Positions 35,384 through 44,097 of a stretch of DNA of 64,000 nt are shown here, in pieces (within the stretch, counting starts at the first letter, position 1; each line of letters opens with the position of its first letter). The stretch covers positions 62,001 through 126,000 of the forward strand of contig JAUEPE010000004.1 in assembly GCA_030403585.1 (NCBI GenBank), written 5' to 3'. The translations under genes were made by a program, and so were the position numbers. The notes under the pieces are model-generated. The model saw only the letters and a program-made list of their open reading frames with translations, was not told where the DNA came from and searched no databases. The DNA is from Frankia sp. RB7 (lineage in GTDB: Bacteria > Pseudomonadota > Alphaproteobacteria > Rhizobiales > Xanthobacteraceae).

Positions 35384-35432
35384 GCCATATCTCCGTTCAG
35401 GGCTGGAATGAGGCCCGCGACGGGTCTAAATG

Positions 35433-35445
35433 TGCACTGAGTGCA
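35433..35445. promoter_or_regulatory. TetR-operator candidate
   Basis: tgcact-g-agtgca is a perfect 6-bp inverted repeat with a one-base centre, in the 84-base gap between the divergent SDR and TetR genes. It lies 22 bases before the TetR start. Confidence 0.55.
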
Positions 35446-35467
35446 AGTTTGCAAGAGGTGAAATAAT

Positions 35468-36106
35468 TTGAAGGCTTCGAAGCCGACCGGGAAACGCCCC
35501 AAGCCGTTGAATGCCGGAGAGAAATCGCCGGCGACCGGCCTGCGCCAGCGCAAGCAGCGGCAAACCCGCGAGCGGTTGAAGCGCTCGGCTATGGCGCTGT
35601 TCCTGGAGCGCGGCTTCGAGGCCACGACCATCGACGATATCGCGACTGCTGCCGACATGTCGCGGCGGAGCTTCTTTCATTATTTCGCGTCCAAAGAGGA
35701 CGTCGTCGCGGCCTGGCAGGAGGATGCGGCCGCCGCACTGGTCGCCGAAATCCTCGCGCGGCCCGCGGAGGAATCCATGCTGACGGCCGCGGAGAACGCG
35801 ATTGCCGCGGCGGTCAAGCGGATCGATCCGACCGAGGCGGCCGCGATGTCGCGGCTCAAGCGCGACAATCCCGCGCTTCAGGCCCGCGATCAGCTCAAAT
35901 ACGAAAAGCTCGAGCGCGCGCTTGCGGACGGACTTGCGCAACGCTCCGGGCGCAAGTCGGACCGGCTGAAGGCCCGCCTCGTCGCCATGATCGCCACCGG
36001 CGCGATGCGCGTCGGCGGCGAGAGCTGGCTCAGCGAAGGCACGCGTGACAAGCCGGAGGCTTTTGTCAAACGAACCTTCGATGCGATCAGGGCGATCCTG
36101 GAGTGA
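35468..36106 (+). CDS. TetR-family transcriptional regulator
   Basis: 212 residues from TTG 35468, which has aagaggtg about ten bases upstream. The N-terminal helix-turn-helix is RLKRSAMALFLERGFEATTI, then IATAADMSRRSFFHYFASKE, the standard TetR pattern. The C-terminal ligand domain is short and Arg/Ala-rich. It is divergent from the SDR gene and likely controls both it and itself. Confidence 0.93.
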   Translation: MKASKPTGKRPKPLNAGEKSPATGLRQRKQRQTRERLKRSAMALFLERGFEATTIDDIATAADMSRRSFFHYFASKEDVVAAWQEDAAAALVAEILARPAEESMLTAAENAIAAAVKRIDPTEAAAMSRLKRDNPALQARDQLKYEKLERALADGLAQRSGRKSDRLKARLVAMIATGAMRVGGESWLSEGTRDKPEAFVKRTFDAIRAILE

Positions 36107-36115
36107 GCGATCCGC

Positions 36116-36940
36116 TCAGCCCTTGAAGAAGGCCAGCAGATCCGCGTTGATGGTTTCGGCGTGCGTGGTCGGCATGCCGTGCGGAAAACCCTTGTAGGTC
36201 TTCAGGGTGCCGTTCTTGAGCAGCTTGGCCGAAAGCGGCGCGGAATCGGCGTAAGGCACGATCTGGTCGTCGTCGCCGTGCATCACCAGCACGGGCACGT
36301 TGATCTTCTTCAGATCCTCGGTGAAGTCGGTCTGCGAGAACGCGACGATGCCGTCGTAATGCGCTTTCGCGCCGCCCATCATGCCCTGGCGCCACCAGTT
36401 CTGGATCACCGCTTCCGACGGCTTTGCGCCGGGACGGTTGTAGCCATAGAACGGACCGGCGGCGACGTCGCGGTAGAAGGCCGAGCGGCCAGCGGCGAGT
36501 GCCGTCTGAAAGCCGTCGAACACGTCCTTGGGCAGACCGCCGGGATTGGCTTCCGTCTTCAGCATCAACGGCGGCACCGCGGAGAGGATCGCGGCCTTCG
36601 CGACCCGGCTCTCACCGTGACGCGCGATGTAGTGCACGACCTCGCCGCCGCCGGTGGAATGACCGACATGGATGGCATTCTTCAGGTCGAGATGCGCGGT
36701 CACTGCCGCGAGATCGTCGGCGTAATGATCCATATCGTGGCCGTCGCCAACTTGCGATGAGCGACCGTGGCCGCGGCGGTCATGGGCAACGACGCGATAG
36801 CCGCGGGTGACGAAGAACATCATCTGCGCGTCCCAATCATCCGCCGACAAGGGCCAGCCATGGCTGAACACGATCGGCTGGCCCGAACCCCAATCCTTGA
36901 AAAAGATTTCGACGCCGTCCTTGGTGGTGATGGTGGGCAT
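36116..36940 (-). CDS. Alpha/beta hydrolase, non-haem haloperoxidase / arylesterase type
   Basis: 274 residues from ATG 36940. The triad is visible: Ser in [13 protein letters not shown], Asp in [13 protein letters not shown], and His in [13 protein letters not shown]. The start [14 protein letters not shown] and the cap [15 protein letters not shown] match bacterial perhydrolases once called non-haem chloroperoxidases. There is no signal peptide, so it is cytoplasmic. It probably hydrolyses an aryl or acyl ester; the halide reaction is a side activity in this family. Confidence 0.93.
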   Translation of the reverse strand: MPTITTKDGVEIFFKDWGSGQPIVFSHGWPLSADDWDAQMMFFVTRGYRVVAHDRRGHGRSSQVGDGHDMDHYADDLAAVTAHLDLKNAIHVGHSTGGGEVVHYIARHGESRVAKAAILSAVPPLMLKTEANPGGLPKDVFDGFQTALAAGRSAFYRDVAAGPFYGYNRPGAKPSEAVIQNWWRQGMMGGAKAHYDGIVAFSQTDFTEDLKKINVPVLVMHGDDDQIVPYADSAPLSAKLLKNGTLKTYKGFPHGMPTTHAETINADLLAFFKG

Positions 36941-37064
36941 GGTGGGGTTCCTTCAGTGAAAATCGCTCCGAGGCCGCGAAGCGCGAGCCGGCGACATGAA
37001 GATGGTTATGCGATGTCCGGAGTTCGATGCCCTCGCACCGCCCAAGGCGATGACAATCGGGCGA

Positions 37065-37574
37065 TCAGGCAAACGCCATCGGCCTGTAGCGGCGCCATGC
37101 GCCGATGGTCACCAGCACGAAGAACACGAGCACGAGGCCCTGCACCACGGCGAACACGGGACCTCCCGGTGGATTCGGCGGCACGGCAGGCGCGAGCGCG
37201 GCGAGCGCCGGCACCTTCAAGAACGATTGGATCACCAGCACGAAGACGTTGAAATAGAGCGAGATCATCGCGGTCACGATGTAGATCGGGCGCCAGGCGC
37301 CCCTGAGCTTCATGCCGTAAAGCGCGAAGCAGGCGATCGCGAGCAGCACCAACGAGATGCCGGCGATGATGTACGAGGGCAGCAGCTCCTTGAACGGAAA
37401 CAGGAAGCCAGTCGCATTGGTCAGGATGGTGAAGAGCAGAAAGATCGCGGTGAGGCCCGGCATCGGCTTCGAGCCGAGCAGGCCGAACATCACGATCAGG
37501 CCGACGACGATCGCGATCAGGCTGATGATGACATGGACCAGTGTGAAGGCTTGCAGGCTCATCCCGAGAACCAT
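37065..37574 (-). CDS. Four-helix integral membrane protein
   Basis: 169 residues from ATG 37574, preceded by gaagaggagagatgcc. Four hydrophobic segments are seen at about 8-30, 42-60, 66-85 and 100-120, plus a possible fifth near the C-terminus (VFAVVQGLVLVFFVLVTIG). Short loops carry KPMPG and AWRPI. I do not recognise the family. It stands alone between the hydrolase and the EthD-like gene. Confidence 0.75.
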   Translation of the reverse strand: MVLGMSLQAFTLVHVIISLIAIVVGLIVMFGLLGSKPMPGLTAIFLLFTILTNATGFLFPFKELLPSYIIAGISLVLLAIACFALYGMKLRGAWRPIYIVTAMISLYFNVFVLVIQSFLKVPALAALAPAVPPNPPGGPVFAVVQGLVLVFFVLVTIGAWRRYRPMAFA

Positions 37575-37767
37575 GGCATCTCTCCTCTTCTCATTGAGAT
37601 CGAGAGATTGATATTACGGTCCTCATCGGATTGCCACCTGCGCCGGCATCACACATGCGCGCGCAGCCATGCGTCATCGTGCGAATCGACAAACGCATGG
37701 CTGAATTTCTTGCAGCGCTGTCACAAACGACAGCAGCTTTCGACGAAAGTTGAATCGATCGTCGCGA

Positions 37768-38076
37768 TCACACTTCCTTGGTGTCGAAGATCAAGAGGTC
37801 GGCGCCCCCGCTGGCGAATTTCGGCACATCGCCGGCTGCCGCCTTGCCCGCTTCGCTACCAAATGCCTTCTGGATGTCGCCCACGCTGTCGAAGCTGAGA
37901 ATGGCGACGAGGTGGACGCCCGACGGTCCTGCCGGCGAGCCGACCGCGCCCGTGCTGACGGCGTATTTCTTCAGGCCGGGCAATTTCTTGGCGAGCGGAA
38001 TGTGGGTCTCGGCATAATGCTTGTCGAAGGCGGCAGAGTCTTTGGGCGTCTTGTAGAGCACGACGAGTTCGGCCAT
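37768..38076 (-). CDS. EthD-family protein
   Basis: 102 residues from ATG 38076, preceded by gggagg-type bases on its strand. The pattern LVVLYKTPKDSAAFDKHYAE, THIPLAKKLPGLKKY, then HLVAILSFDSVGDIQKAF, is the dimeric ferredoxin-like EthD barrel. Such proteins accompany monooxygenases and dehydratases, and their roles range from structural to catalytic. No obvious partner is adjacent. Confidence 0.9.
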   Translation of the reverse strand: MAELVVLYKTPKDSAAFDKHYAETHIPLAKKLPGLKKYAVSTGAVGSPAGPSGVHLVAILSFDSVGDIQKAFGSEAGKAAAGDVPKFASGGADLLIFDTKEV

Positions 38077-38211
38077 TTAGTCCTCCCGTTGAATCTTTGT
38101 TCTTCCACGCGCGATTGGCCTCGCGACGCGGCGATAGTCCGTGGGACGCGACAAGATGGCAAGTCACAATCGACTTGCCATCTACTTGTCTTGTCCTTGA
38201 CTTATTGTTTG

Positions 38212-38258
38212 AGCAGGATCTTTTCGGAAAACCGCTGCACACCTTTCCGGATCGTGCT
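38212..38258. repeat. Dispersed palindromic repeat, copy 2
   Basis: Shares tcggaaaaccgctgcacac and tttccgg with the copy at 31230-31280, with different outer arms (agcaggatc / gatcgtgct). It ends on the stop codon of the oxidoreductase at 38258. Such elements at 3' ends may help to end transcripts. Confidence 0.75.
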
Positions 38259-39970
38259 TAAAGCGCCGGGTTTGCGGCGTCGCCGAGATAGCCGTGGAGA
38301 GAGGCCACGACTTGCGCGCCTTCGCCGATGGCGCCGCCGACGCGCTTGACCGAGCCGGAGCGGACGTCGCCGACGGCGTAGACGCCGGGCACGGAGGTCT
38401 CCAGCGGCGCCACCAGCCTGCCCTGGTTCAGCTCGGACTGCGCACCGGTGACGACGAAGCCGCCGCGATCGAGCGTCACGCCACAGCCGTCGAGCCAGCC
38501 GGTGGCGGGATCGGCGCCGACGAACAGGAACAAATTGCGGATGTCGGCGGTTTCCTCGTCGCTCGACAGCCGGCTCCGCAAGCGGATCCGCCGCAACAGC
38601 GAGGCTTCGTCGCCTTCGAGTGCGCTGATCTCGGTGTTGAACAGCAGCTCGATGTTCGGCGTCGCCTCGATGCGCTCGATGAGATAGCGCGACATGCTGG
38701 CGCCGAGGCCACCGCCGCGAATGATCATCAAAACCTTCTTGGCGTGTCCCGACAGGAACACGGCCGCCTGCCCCGCCGAATTGCCGGCGCCGACCAGCGC
38801 CACCTCTTCGCCGGCGCACAGCTTCGCCTCGACCGGAGAGGCCCAGTACCAGACGCCGCGTCCCTCGAATTTTTCGAGGTTCTCGATGTCGGGCCGGCGA
38901 TAGCGCGCACCGCTCGCAACCACGATCGCGCGCGAGCGCAGCGGATCGTTGCCATCGAGCGCCACGGAAAATGCGCCGTCCCTGCGCGTACAATCGAGCG
39001 ACTGCACCGTGACAGGGATCATGATGTCGGCGCCGAATTTTTGCGCCTGGTTGAAGGCGCGCGCGGTGAGCGCCTGACCGGAGATGCCGGTGGGAAAACC
39101 CAGATAGTTTTCGATGCGCGCGCTGGCGCCGGCCTGGCCACCAAAGGCGCGGGTGTCGAGCACGGCGACCGAAAGCCCCTCGGAGGCCGCATACACGGCG
39201 GTAGCGAGTCCGGCAGGTCCGCAGCCGACGATCGCGACATCGTAGATGCGGTCGTTGCGCGGACCGCCGATCATGCCGATCGCGCGCGCAAGCTCGGTCT
39301 CGCCGGGATTGCGCAGCACCGCGCCGTCGGATGTGACGACCAGCGGCCAGTCCTCGGGCTTTGGCGAATAGCGCGCGATCACCTCTGCGGCGTCCCGGTC
39401 ACGCTCGGGACAGAGCAGGTGATGCGGCTGGCCGTTGCGGGTGAGAAAACCTTGCAGCCGCACCACGCCGGCCGAATGCGACGGGCCGATCAGCACGATG
39501 CCGCCGACGCCGGCCTGCAGCAGGTTGACCCGGCGCAGGATCAGCGCGCGCATGATTCGCTCGCCGAGCTCAGCCTCGGCAACCAGCAATGCGCGCAGCC
39601 GCTCCGGCGGCAGCAACAGCGTCTCGACATCGCCTTCGGCGTGGCCGTCGACCAGCGCCGGACGGCCGGAGAGCTGGCTGAGCTCGGCAAGAAACTGCCC
39701 CGGCCCCTGGTCGATCAAGGGGGTGATATTCCCCAGCCCGTCGCGCTGGGTCATGGCGACATGGCCCTTCAGCACGACAAACATGCCCGGCCCCGGCTTG
39801 CCGGTCTCGAACAGCAGCTCGCCATGCTTATAGGTACGGAGCTCGCCGAAATGCTGCATACGCTCGATCTCGGCGGATGTCAGCGTCGGGAAAGTCTGCT
39901 CGGGGCGGGTGAACCGCGACATCATCGCGTCGCGATCGGTTGGGTGTGAATCGTCCTGCCCGATTGTCAC
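38258..39970 (-). CDS. cNMP-binding / thioredoxin-reductase-like fusion oxidoreductase
   Basis: 570 residues from GTG 39970, eight bases after ggag; GTG 39979 and ATG 39925 are alternatives. About 25-145 is a cyclic-nucleotide-binding (CRP-like) beta-roll (GELLFETGKPGPGMFVVLKG, then FLAELSQLSGRPALVDGHAE). About 150-245 is a thioredoxin/glutaredoxin-like linker. About 255-565 is an FAD/NAD(P)H pyridine-nucleotide domain (VAIVGCGPAGLATAVYAASE, VALVGAGNSAGQAAVFLSG, GVYAVGDVRSG). At the usual CxxC site the sequence is VWYWASPVEA, so the redox disulfide of thioredoxin reductase is absent. The electron acceptor is unknown; cNMP-gated redox activity is inferred. Confidence 0.9.
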   Translation of the reverse strand: MTIGQDDSHPTDRDAMMSRFTRPEQTFPTLTSAEIERMQHFGELRTYKHGELLFETGKPGPGMFVVLKGHVAMTQRDGLGNITPLIDQGPGQFLAELSQLSGRPALVDGHAEGDVETLLLPPERLRALLVAEAELGERIMRALILRRVNLLQAGVGGIVLIGPSHSAGVVRLQGFLTRNGQPHHLLCPERDRDAAEVIARYSPKPEDWPLVVTSDGAVLRNPGETELARAIGMIGGPRNDRIYDVAIVGCGPAGLATAVYAASEGLSVAVLDTRAFGGQAGASARIENYLGFPTGISGQALTARAFNQAQKFGADIMIPVTVQSLDCTRRDGAFSVALDGNDPLRSRAIVVASGARYRRPDIENLEKFEGRGVWYWASPVEAKLCAGEEVALVGAGNSAGQAAVFLSGHAKKVLMIIRGGGLGASMSRYLIERIEATPNIELLFNTEISALEGDEASLLRRIRLRSRLSSDEETADIRNLFLFVGADPATGWLDGCGVTLDRGGFVVTGAQSELNQGRLVAPLETSVPGVYAVGDVRSGSVKRVGGAIGEGAQVVASLHGYLGDAANPAL

Positions 39971-39990
39971 TACATGCACTCCAAAAAATT

Positions 39991-40170
39991 TCAGCCGCTG
40001 GTCTTCCCAGCGGTCCCCTCATCTAGGGAACCATCGTCGACTTGCGAGGGGTCCGTAATTGCGGCGCGTTCGCGCGCCTGCGCCTTGCGCCGCTTCAGAT
40101 TCTCTCGCAGCGCCGATTTCAGGCGGTCTTCTCGCGATCCTTTCGCGCTCTTGTCGTTCTCGTCAGCCAT
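39991..40170 (-). CDS. Small charged alphaproteobacterial protein
   Basis: 59 residues from ATG 40170 (a GTG one codon earlier is also possible). It is highly charged, with SREDRLKSALRENLKRRKAQ forming a basic amphipathic helix followed by an acidic, Gly-rich tail. Similar short proteins are conserved in rhizobia, function unknown. It lies just upstream of the oxidoreductase on the same strand, separated by 20 bases. Confidence 0.72.
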   Translation of the reverse strand: MADENDKSAKGSREDRLKSALRENLKRRKAQARERAAITDPSQVDDGSLDEGTAGKTSG

Positions 40171-40486
40171 CACGGGTCCATACAGCGGTTAGCGATAACA
40201 TGCCCAGAGAATGCGGCAGCTCAAGAGGCCCGCGCGGTCCCGATCGTGCGAAACTCAAAATGGGTCGAATCTGCCGCACGGGCCAACTGCCCAGTTGGCC
40301 GGGGGAAGCGGAACCAAAATCGACGGCAAGTCGGTCGTTTCCGGCCAAAACAGCCGTATTACCCCCGATATCGCCTCCATTTTCTCGCTTTGGCGGGGCT
40401 AGCAAGCTTGCACAGTGGGGAGGCCTGTGGCAGATATCGGCCCGCTTGGTAGGCCCCTCGGGCGGCCGATTCTTATCCCAGCAAAT
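40171..40486. other. Intergenic region before tRNA-Thr
   Basis: About 315 bases with no supported gene. It presumably carries the tRNA promoter; I could not place -35/-10 boxes with confidence. Confidence 0.4.
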
Positions 40487-40561
40487 GCTGCCGTAGCTCA
40501 GTGGTAGAGCACTCCATTGGTAATGGAGAGGTCGACAGTTCAATCCTGTCTGGCAGCACCA
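40487..40561 (+). tRNA. tRNA-Thr (GGT)
   Basis: 75 nt including CCA. The acceptor arms GCTGCCG / TGGCAGC pair, with a G-T at the end. The D arm is TAGCTCAGTGGTAGAGCA, the anticodon loop TTGGTAA gives GGT, and the T arm is GACAGTTCAATCCTGTC. No duplicated 3' end was noticed nearby. Confidence 0.96.
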
Positions 40562-40704
40562 GTCCCTTCAAAACATCGCCCTCTTCGGTTTACAGAATAG
40601 CGACCGTTGATCGCTCTGAGCCTTCTGCCAGGCGCGAGAGGGGCAGGACATATCGTCCGTCCCTCTCCGATTCTCGTGAAAATCAAACTCCGCTTAACCC
40701 TCGT

Positions 40705-41730
40705 CTAGAAGCTGAAGCCGACGCCGCCGGCTGCCAGATGGTGAGACGTCCCGCCGAAGCTGGTCGTCCACGAGCTGGTCGGAGCATGAGTGGGATCCAC
40801 CGTGGAGCCGAAAACCTGATTCACGTCGCCGATATACAAATAGCGGTACTCGCCAAACAGATAAGCACCACTGTCGCCGAGGGCGAGGCGCGCACCAGCC
40901 TTTACCTGTGCCGCAAAGGTCCAGGCTGAGGAGTCCGGGCTCGAGTTGAAGTGGTTGATGCCGGGCTCCGCCGGGTCGGTCTGGGTGGACGTGGCGCCGT
41001 TGATGGAGACGCGGGCAGCCCCGAACCCGCCGCCGATATAGGGCGTGATGTTTTGATAGGGCGTCTGGAAGCCGACGACCATATTCGCCAGAAGCACCGT
41101 GGTGCGGGTCGGGAAAGTATCGACGAAGGTGTGTTCAGCAAGCCGGTCGGTGGGATTCACCAGCGTCGCGCGCGGCTGATTGCCTGCCAGATAGAAACCT
41201 TCGATCTCCAGGGCGGGCCGCAAATACGCGCCATACGACCATTCATAACCGAGATGCGCACCGCCGAACCCGACGCCGCCACTGCCGGTCTGCCCGGTGG
41301 CATTGATGGCCATGGGGCCTCCGAGGATCTCGGGGAAAAAAGCCGTGCCGAACTGGCTGACATTGGTGCTGCTGCGACTGCCCCCGCCACCGAAAACGCC
41401 GACATAGGCGCCGCGGCCGGACGCCGGCAAGACTGCGGGCGCCTTGCTGTACATCGCATAGGCCTGCGCGGGCGGAGTCGCCACCACCGTCTCCTTCACG
41501 GCGTCGCGTCCGACCGGCCTGGCGGCCGGTGCAGCCTCGCGGGCCTCTCTCGGCGTGGCCGTGCGCCGCTCCTGTTTTGCCTGCTTCAATTCGCTGCGCA
41601 GCTCCGAAATGGTCTGCTGCTGCGCTTTCAGCATGCGAAACAGTTCGGCGTTGGATGGAACGTCCTCGGCGTGGGCGGCGCTCGCTGTCATCAAGCCCGC
41701 CGCCACTATAAAGCACTTACGCGCTGTCAT
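40705..41730 (-). CDS. Outer-membrane beta-barrel protein with coiled-coil N-terminus
   Basis: 341 residues from ATG 41730. Residues 1-21 are a Sec signal ending ASAAHA. Residues 28-60 are a coiled coil (LFRMLKAQQQTISELRSELK). Residues 110-341 are an alternating beta-strand pattern ending in VGFSF with terminal Phe, the usual outer-membrane insertion signal. The barrel has GAYVGVFGGGG, LGYEWSYGAYLRPALEIEGF and YLFGEYRYLYIG, as in rhizobial Omp25/31-like porin-type proteins. It is monocistronic. Confidence 0.87.
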   Translation of the reverse strand: MTARKCFIVAAGLMTASAAHAEDVPSNAELFRMLKAQQQTISELRSELKQAKQERRTATPREAREAAPAARPVGRDAVKETVVATPPAQAYAMYSKAPAVLPASGRGAYVGVFGGGGSRSSTNVSQFGTAFFPEILGGPMAINATGQTGSGGVGFGGAHLGYEWSYGAYLRPALEIEGFYLAGNQPRATLVNPTDRLAEHTFVDTFPTRTTVLLANMVVGFQTPYQNITPYIGGGFGAARVSINGATSTQTDPAEPGINHFNSSPDSSAWTFAAQVKAGARLALGDSGAYLFGEYRYLYIGDVNQVFGSTVDPTHAPTSSWTTSFGGTSHHLAAGGVGFSF

Positions 41731-42926
41731 TTGATATCCCCCGGCTGCAAATCACTGGCTGACACTATGGAGTCTGGCCGGGAAGTCGCAAAGACGTCGT
41801 GTCCGTGGATGCGCTCCTTTGAGTCGCGTAAACCAGAGATTTGCAACGCGGTGTGGATTTTGAGCGACACGCGAAAATCGCGCACGAAGCGACGTTCTCG
41901 CGGCGTGAAATGCCCGAGTTTTGCTCTTTTCCGTTGCCCTCCTCCGTGAAGAGGGCGCAGGGAAGACCGGGTGCCGACGGGCACCCGCGGTCCGCTGCGC
42001 GAAAGTGTAGCGCAAGGAGACCGCACAGCAGCATACAGGTGACGCCGAACACTCGGCCTTCCCTGCGCGATGGTTTGACGGCGTATGCCGTGCTCTCCCG
42101 GGAGCCGAGTTCCTTCTGGCCTCCCTCGCTTTCAGCGAATTGACGATGTGGTTGACCCGGTTGGGCGCTCCACAGCTCGCGAAAACTTGGCTGTAGCAAC
42201 GACAGCCAGGACGACACGGTTTGGCCGTACGCAGCGATTCCGTCTCCGCCCAGGGGCTACGCCGGACAAGCCCGACTTAGATTCTGAGCTTCGCGGGATA
42301 CAGGCGCCGTTCGTTCGACACGGCTTGCGGCGAGCTCACGGGGTTCGGCTCAATCCTCTGCCCGCCCTGCTCCCACATCCGCGCCGGCGCTGCCGCGTCC
42401 ACCGCACCCCAACCCACGTTCGTGACGACGTACGATCGCCCCTCTCCACGGGTCGGGATGGAGGCAATGTGCCGTAAATCCGAATTTCGGTAAAGTGGAA
42501 TATTTTTGCGGGGTAGGGTTGACGGGTTTTTGGGGAAGGTGGGTGTTTTGCCCGACGGGACAGATCGGCGCGCATGGCGAACGGAAGCAACCGACGCGTC
42601 CGAAGACCCGAGGTCAGGGCTCCTGACCGCAGGGCCGCGCAAGTAAGGTTAATTCTTCCTTTCGATTGTCGGTAAAATTTTATCCATTATCGTCTTTCTC
42701 ATTCAAGACGAACCAGAGGCTCCAATAGTGCTTGCGTTTTGCCTGATCGTGACTGGGACTGCGCTGCTTCTCTCCGGCATCGTTGCCTTTGGCTTTCACA
42801 GAAACTCGCTGCACTCGATGGCGTTGCTGTAGCCGGCAGAACGAAGCGAAACCCATCGAGGGCTTGCTCGATGAAGAGGCATGATGGGCTTCGCAAGTGC
42901 TCTACCCATCCTACGCACTGCGCTTG
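41731..42926. other. Gene-poor, repeat-derived region
   Basis: Nearly 1.2 kb with no gene I can support. Open frames exist but lack ribosome sites and protein-like composition. The stretch 41930-42170 (cttccctgcgcgatggtttg and surroundings) looks like a member of a repeat family I recall from Bradyrhizobium intergenic regions. 42480-42560 (ggaatatttttgcggggtag ... gttttgcccgacggg) resembles another. The rest shows no clear structure. Confidence 0.5.
42831..42916. repeat. Dispersed imperfect inverted repeat
   Basis: cagaacgaagcgaaacccatc on the left and gatgggcttcgcaagtgctc on the right form an imperfect inverted repeat around a short hairpin (gagggcttgctcgatgaag region), followed by tacccatcctacgc. 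The final tacccatcctgcgc motif recurs at 44731-44744. It is typical of rhizobial palindromic elements. Confidence 0.6.
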
Positions 42927-43406
42927 TTACCGACCCTCGCCACCCACCTGATGCCCGGTGAGGCGGTCATCCGAGCGGCGCAGCCGCCGACACAGCTCGC
43001 GATTGATGTTCTGCAGGACGATTACATAGGCGTGGATGTCGGCCTTGTAGCAGGCGTAGAGTTTTTGGGCGGTCAGCTCGTAAAGCACCGTCGGACTCTC
43101 CGCGACCACCGTGGCGGAGCGGTTTTGCATTTCGATCAGCGTCATTTCTCCGAAGAAATCGCCGGGCTCCAGGACGGAAATCGGGATGACGCTCCCTGAA
43201 GTCGCCTGTTTGCTCACCGCCAGCCGACCGGATTTGACGATGAACATCGAGCGCCCCGGCTCGCCCTCCGCCACGACGGTCGCGCCAACATCAAAGCTGC
43301 ACTCGACCAGCATCGAGATCAGGAGGTCGAGACTCGAATCCGTGAGACCGCCGAAGAACGGCGTCGCGAGCAGGAATGCTTTCAGATCGGGAGCGCTGGC
43401 AGTCAT
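42927..43406 (-). CDS. Cyclic-nucleotide-binding domain protein
   Basis: 159 residues from ATG 43406. Nearly the whole protein is one cNMP-binding beta-roll: FFGGLTDSSLDLLISMLVEC, VVAEGEPGRSMFIVKSGRLA, and EPGDFFGEMTLIEMQNRSAT, which is the phosphate-binding cassette with G-E and the R-S-A. There is no helix-turn-helix after it, so it is not a classic CRP regulator. It may act as a regulatory subunit through protein contact. A membrane redox gene lies upstream on the same strand. Confidence 0.9.
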   Translation of the reverse strand: MTASAPDLKAFLLATPFFGGLTDSSLDLLISMLVECSFDVGATVVAEGEPGRSMFIVKSGRLAVSKQATSGSVIPISVLEPGDFFGEMTLIEMQNRSATVVAESPTVLYELTAQKLYACYKADIHAYVIVLQNINRELCRRLRRSDDRLTGHQVGGEGR

Positions 43407-43459
43407 CGCGCGAAGATACCTCCCGTCGCCATCAGCGGCAATCAGCCGCGCGGATGGGC

Positions 43460-44092
43460 TCAGTTCGAGATCCGCTCGCCGCGCAGCGCCCGCTTGCGCC
43501 AGAGATCAGCCATGACCTTGATGGTTGCCGCAAGCACAGCCGCGCAAAGCGCCGCCTTCGAGATTGTCTCCATCGTCCCCTCGATCAGCAGGCAATGGAC
43601 CACGCTGGCCGCGACGATGACAATCGCGAGTGGAAGATGGACGATGCGCCAGGTTCGCAGTCGCAGTCCCAATCGCCGGCGTAGTAGCGCAAGAAGCGCG
43701 ACGGCAAAGATGGCCCACATGGCGATCACTCCAAAGGGAGAGAACGGCGTCGGCGATGAGAAGGTCAGGGCGTCGATCATATCGGGCGGGCTGGTGATCC
43801 AGAGGCCGGCGACATGGATCACCACCGCCAGAGCGAGCGCGCCGCCGATCCAGTGGTGGACGCGCCGTCCGCGATAGGCCGACAGGCCCGGCAGATATCC
43901 GCCGATCAGCAGGGGCTGAACCAGCACGAGACCGAGGGCAACGATGCCGGCGAATCCAGCCAGGATGTAGACCGGGCCGCGCCATGCGAGTTGCTCGCTT
44001 GCTGCAGCGAACGCAATCGGCACACCGATGGCCAAAGCAAGGGCGGCCCAGATCAAGGGTACCCGGACCGATCTCCACCCCTTCGCCTGCAA
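43460..44092 (-). CDS. Ferric-reductase-like haem membrane protein
   Basis: 210 residues from TTG 44092, five bases after the preceding gene. Five to six membrane helices are visible. Two helices each carry a spaced histidine pair, VHHWIGGALALAVVIHVAG and WRIVHLPLAIVIVAASVVHC, the usual bis-His b-haem sites of ferric reductase/MsrQ/NOX domains. There is no flavin or NADPH domain, as in MsrQ. Its direct upstream partner encodes a Tat-exported protein, so I infer a membrane electron carrier to a periplasmic enzyme. Confidence 0.88.
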   Translation of the reverse strand: MQAKGWRSVRVPLIWAALALAIGVPIAFAAASEQLAWRGPVYILAGFAGIVALGLVLVQPLLIGGYLPGLSAYRGRRVHHWIGGALALAVVIHVAGLWITSPPDMIDALTFSSPTPFSPFGVIAMWAIFAVALLALLRRRLGLRLRTWRIVHLPLAIVIVAASVVHCLLIEGTMETISKAALCAAVLAATIKVMADLWRKRALRGERISN

Positions 44093-44097
44093 CGTGG

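Noticed and set aside
41765..42217. A 150-codon minus-strand frame in the gene desert
   Set aside because: Its composition is low-information and it follows the repeat-like segment. No ribosome site or motif supports it.
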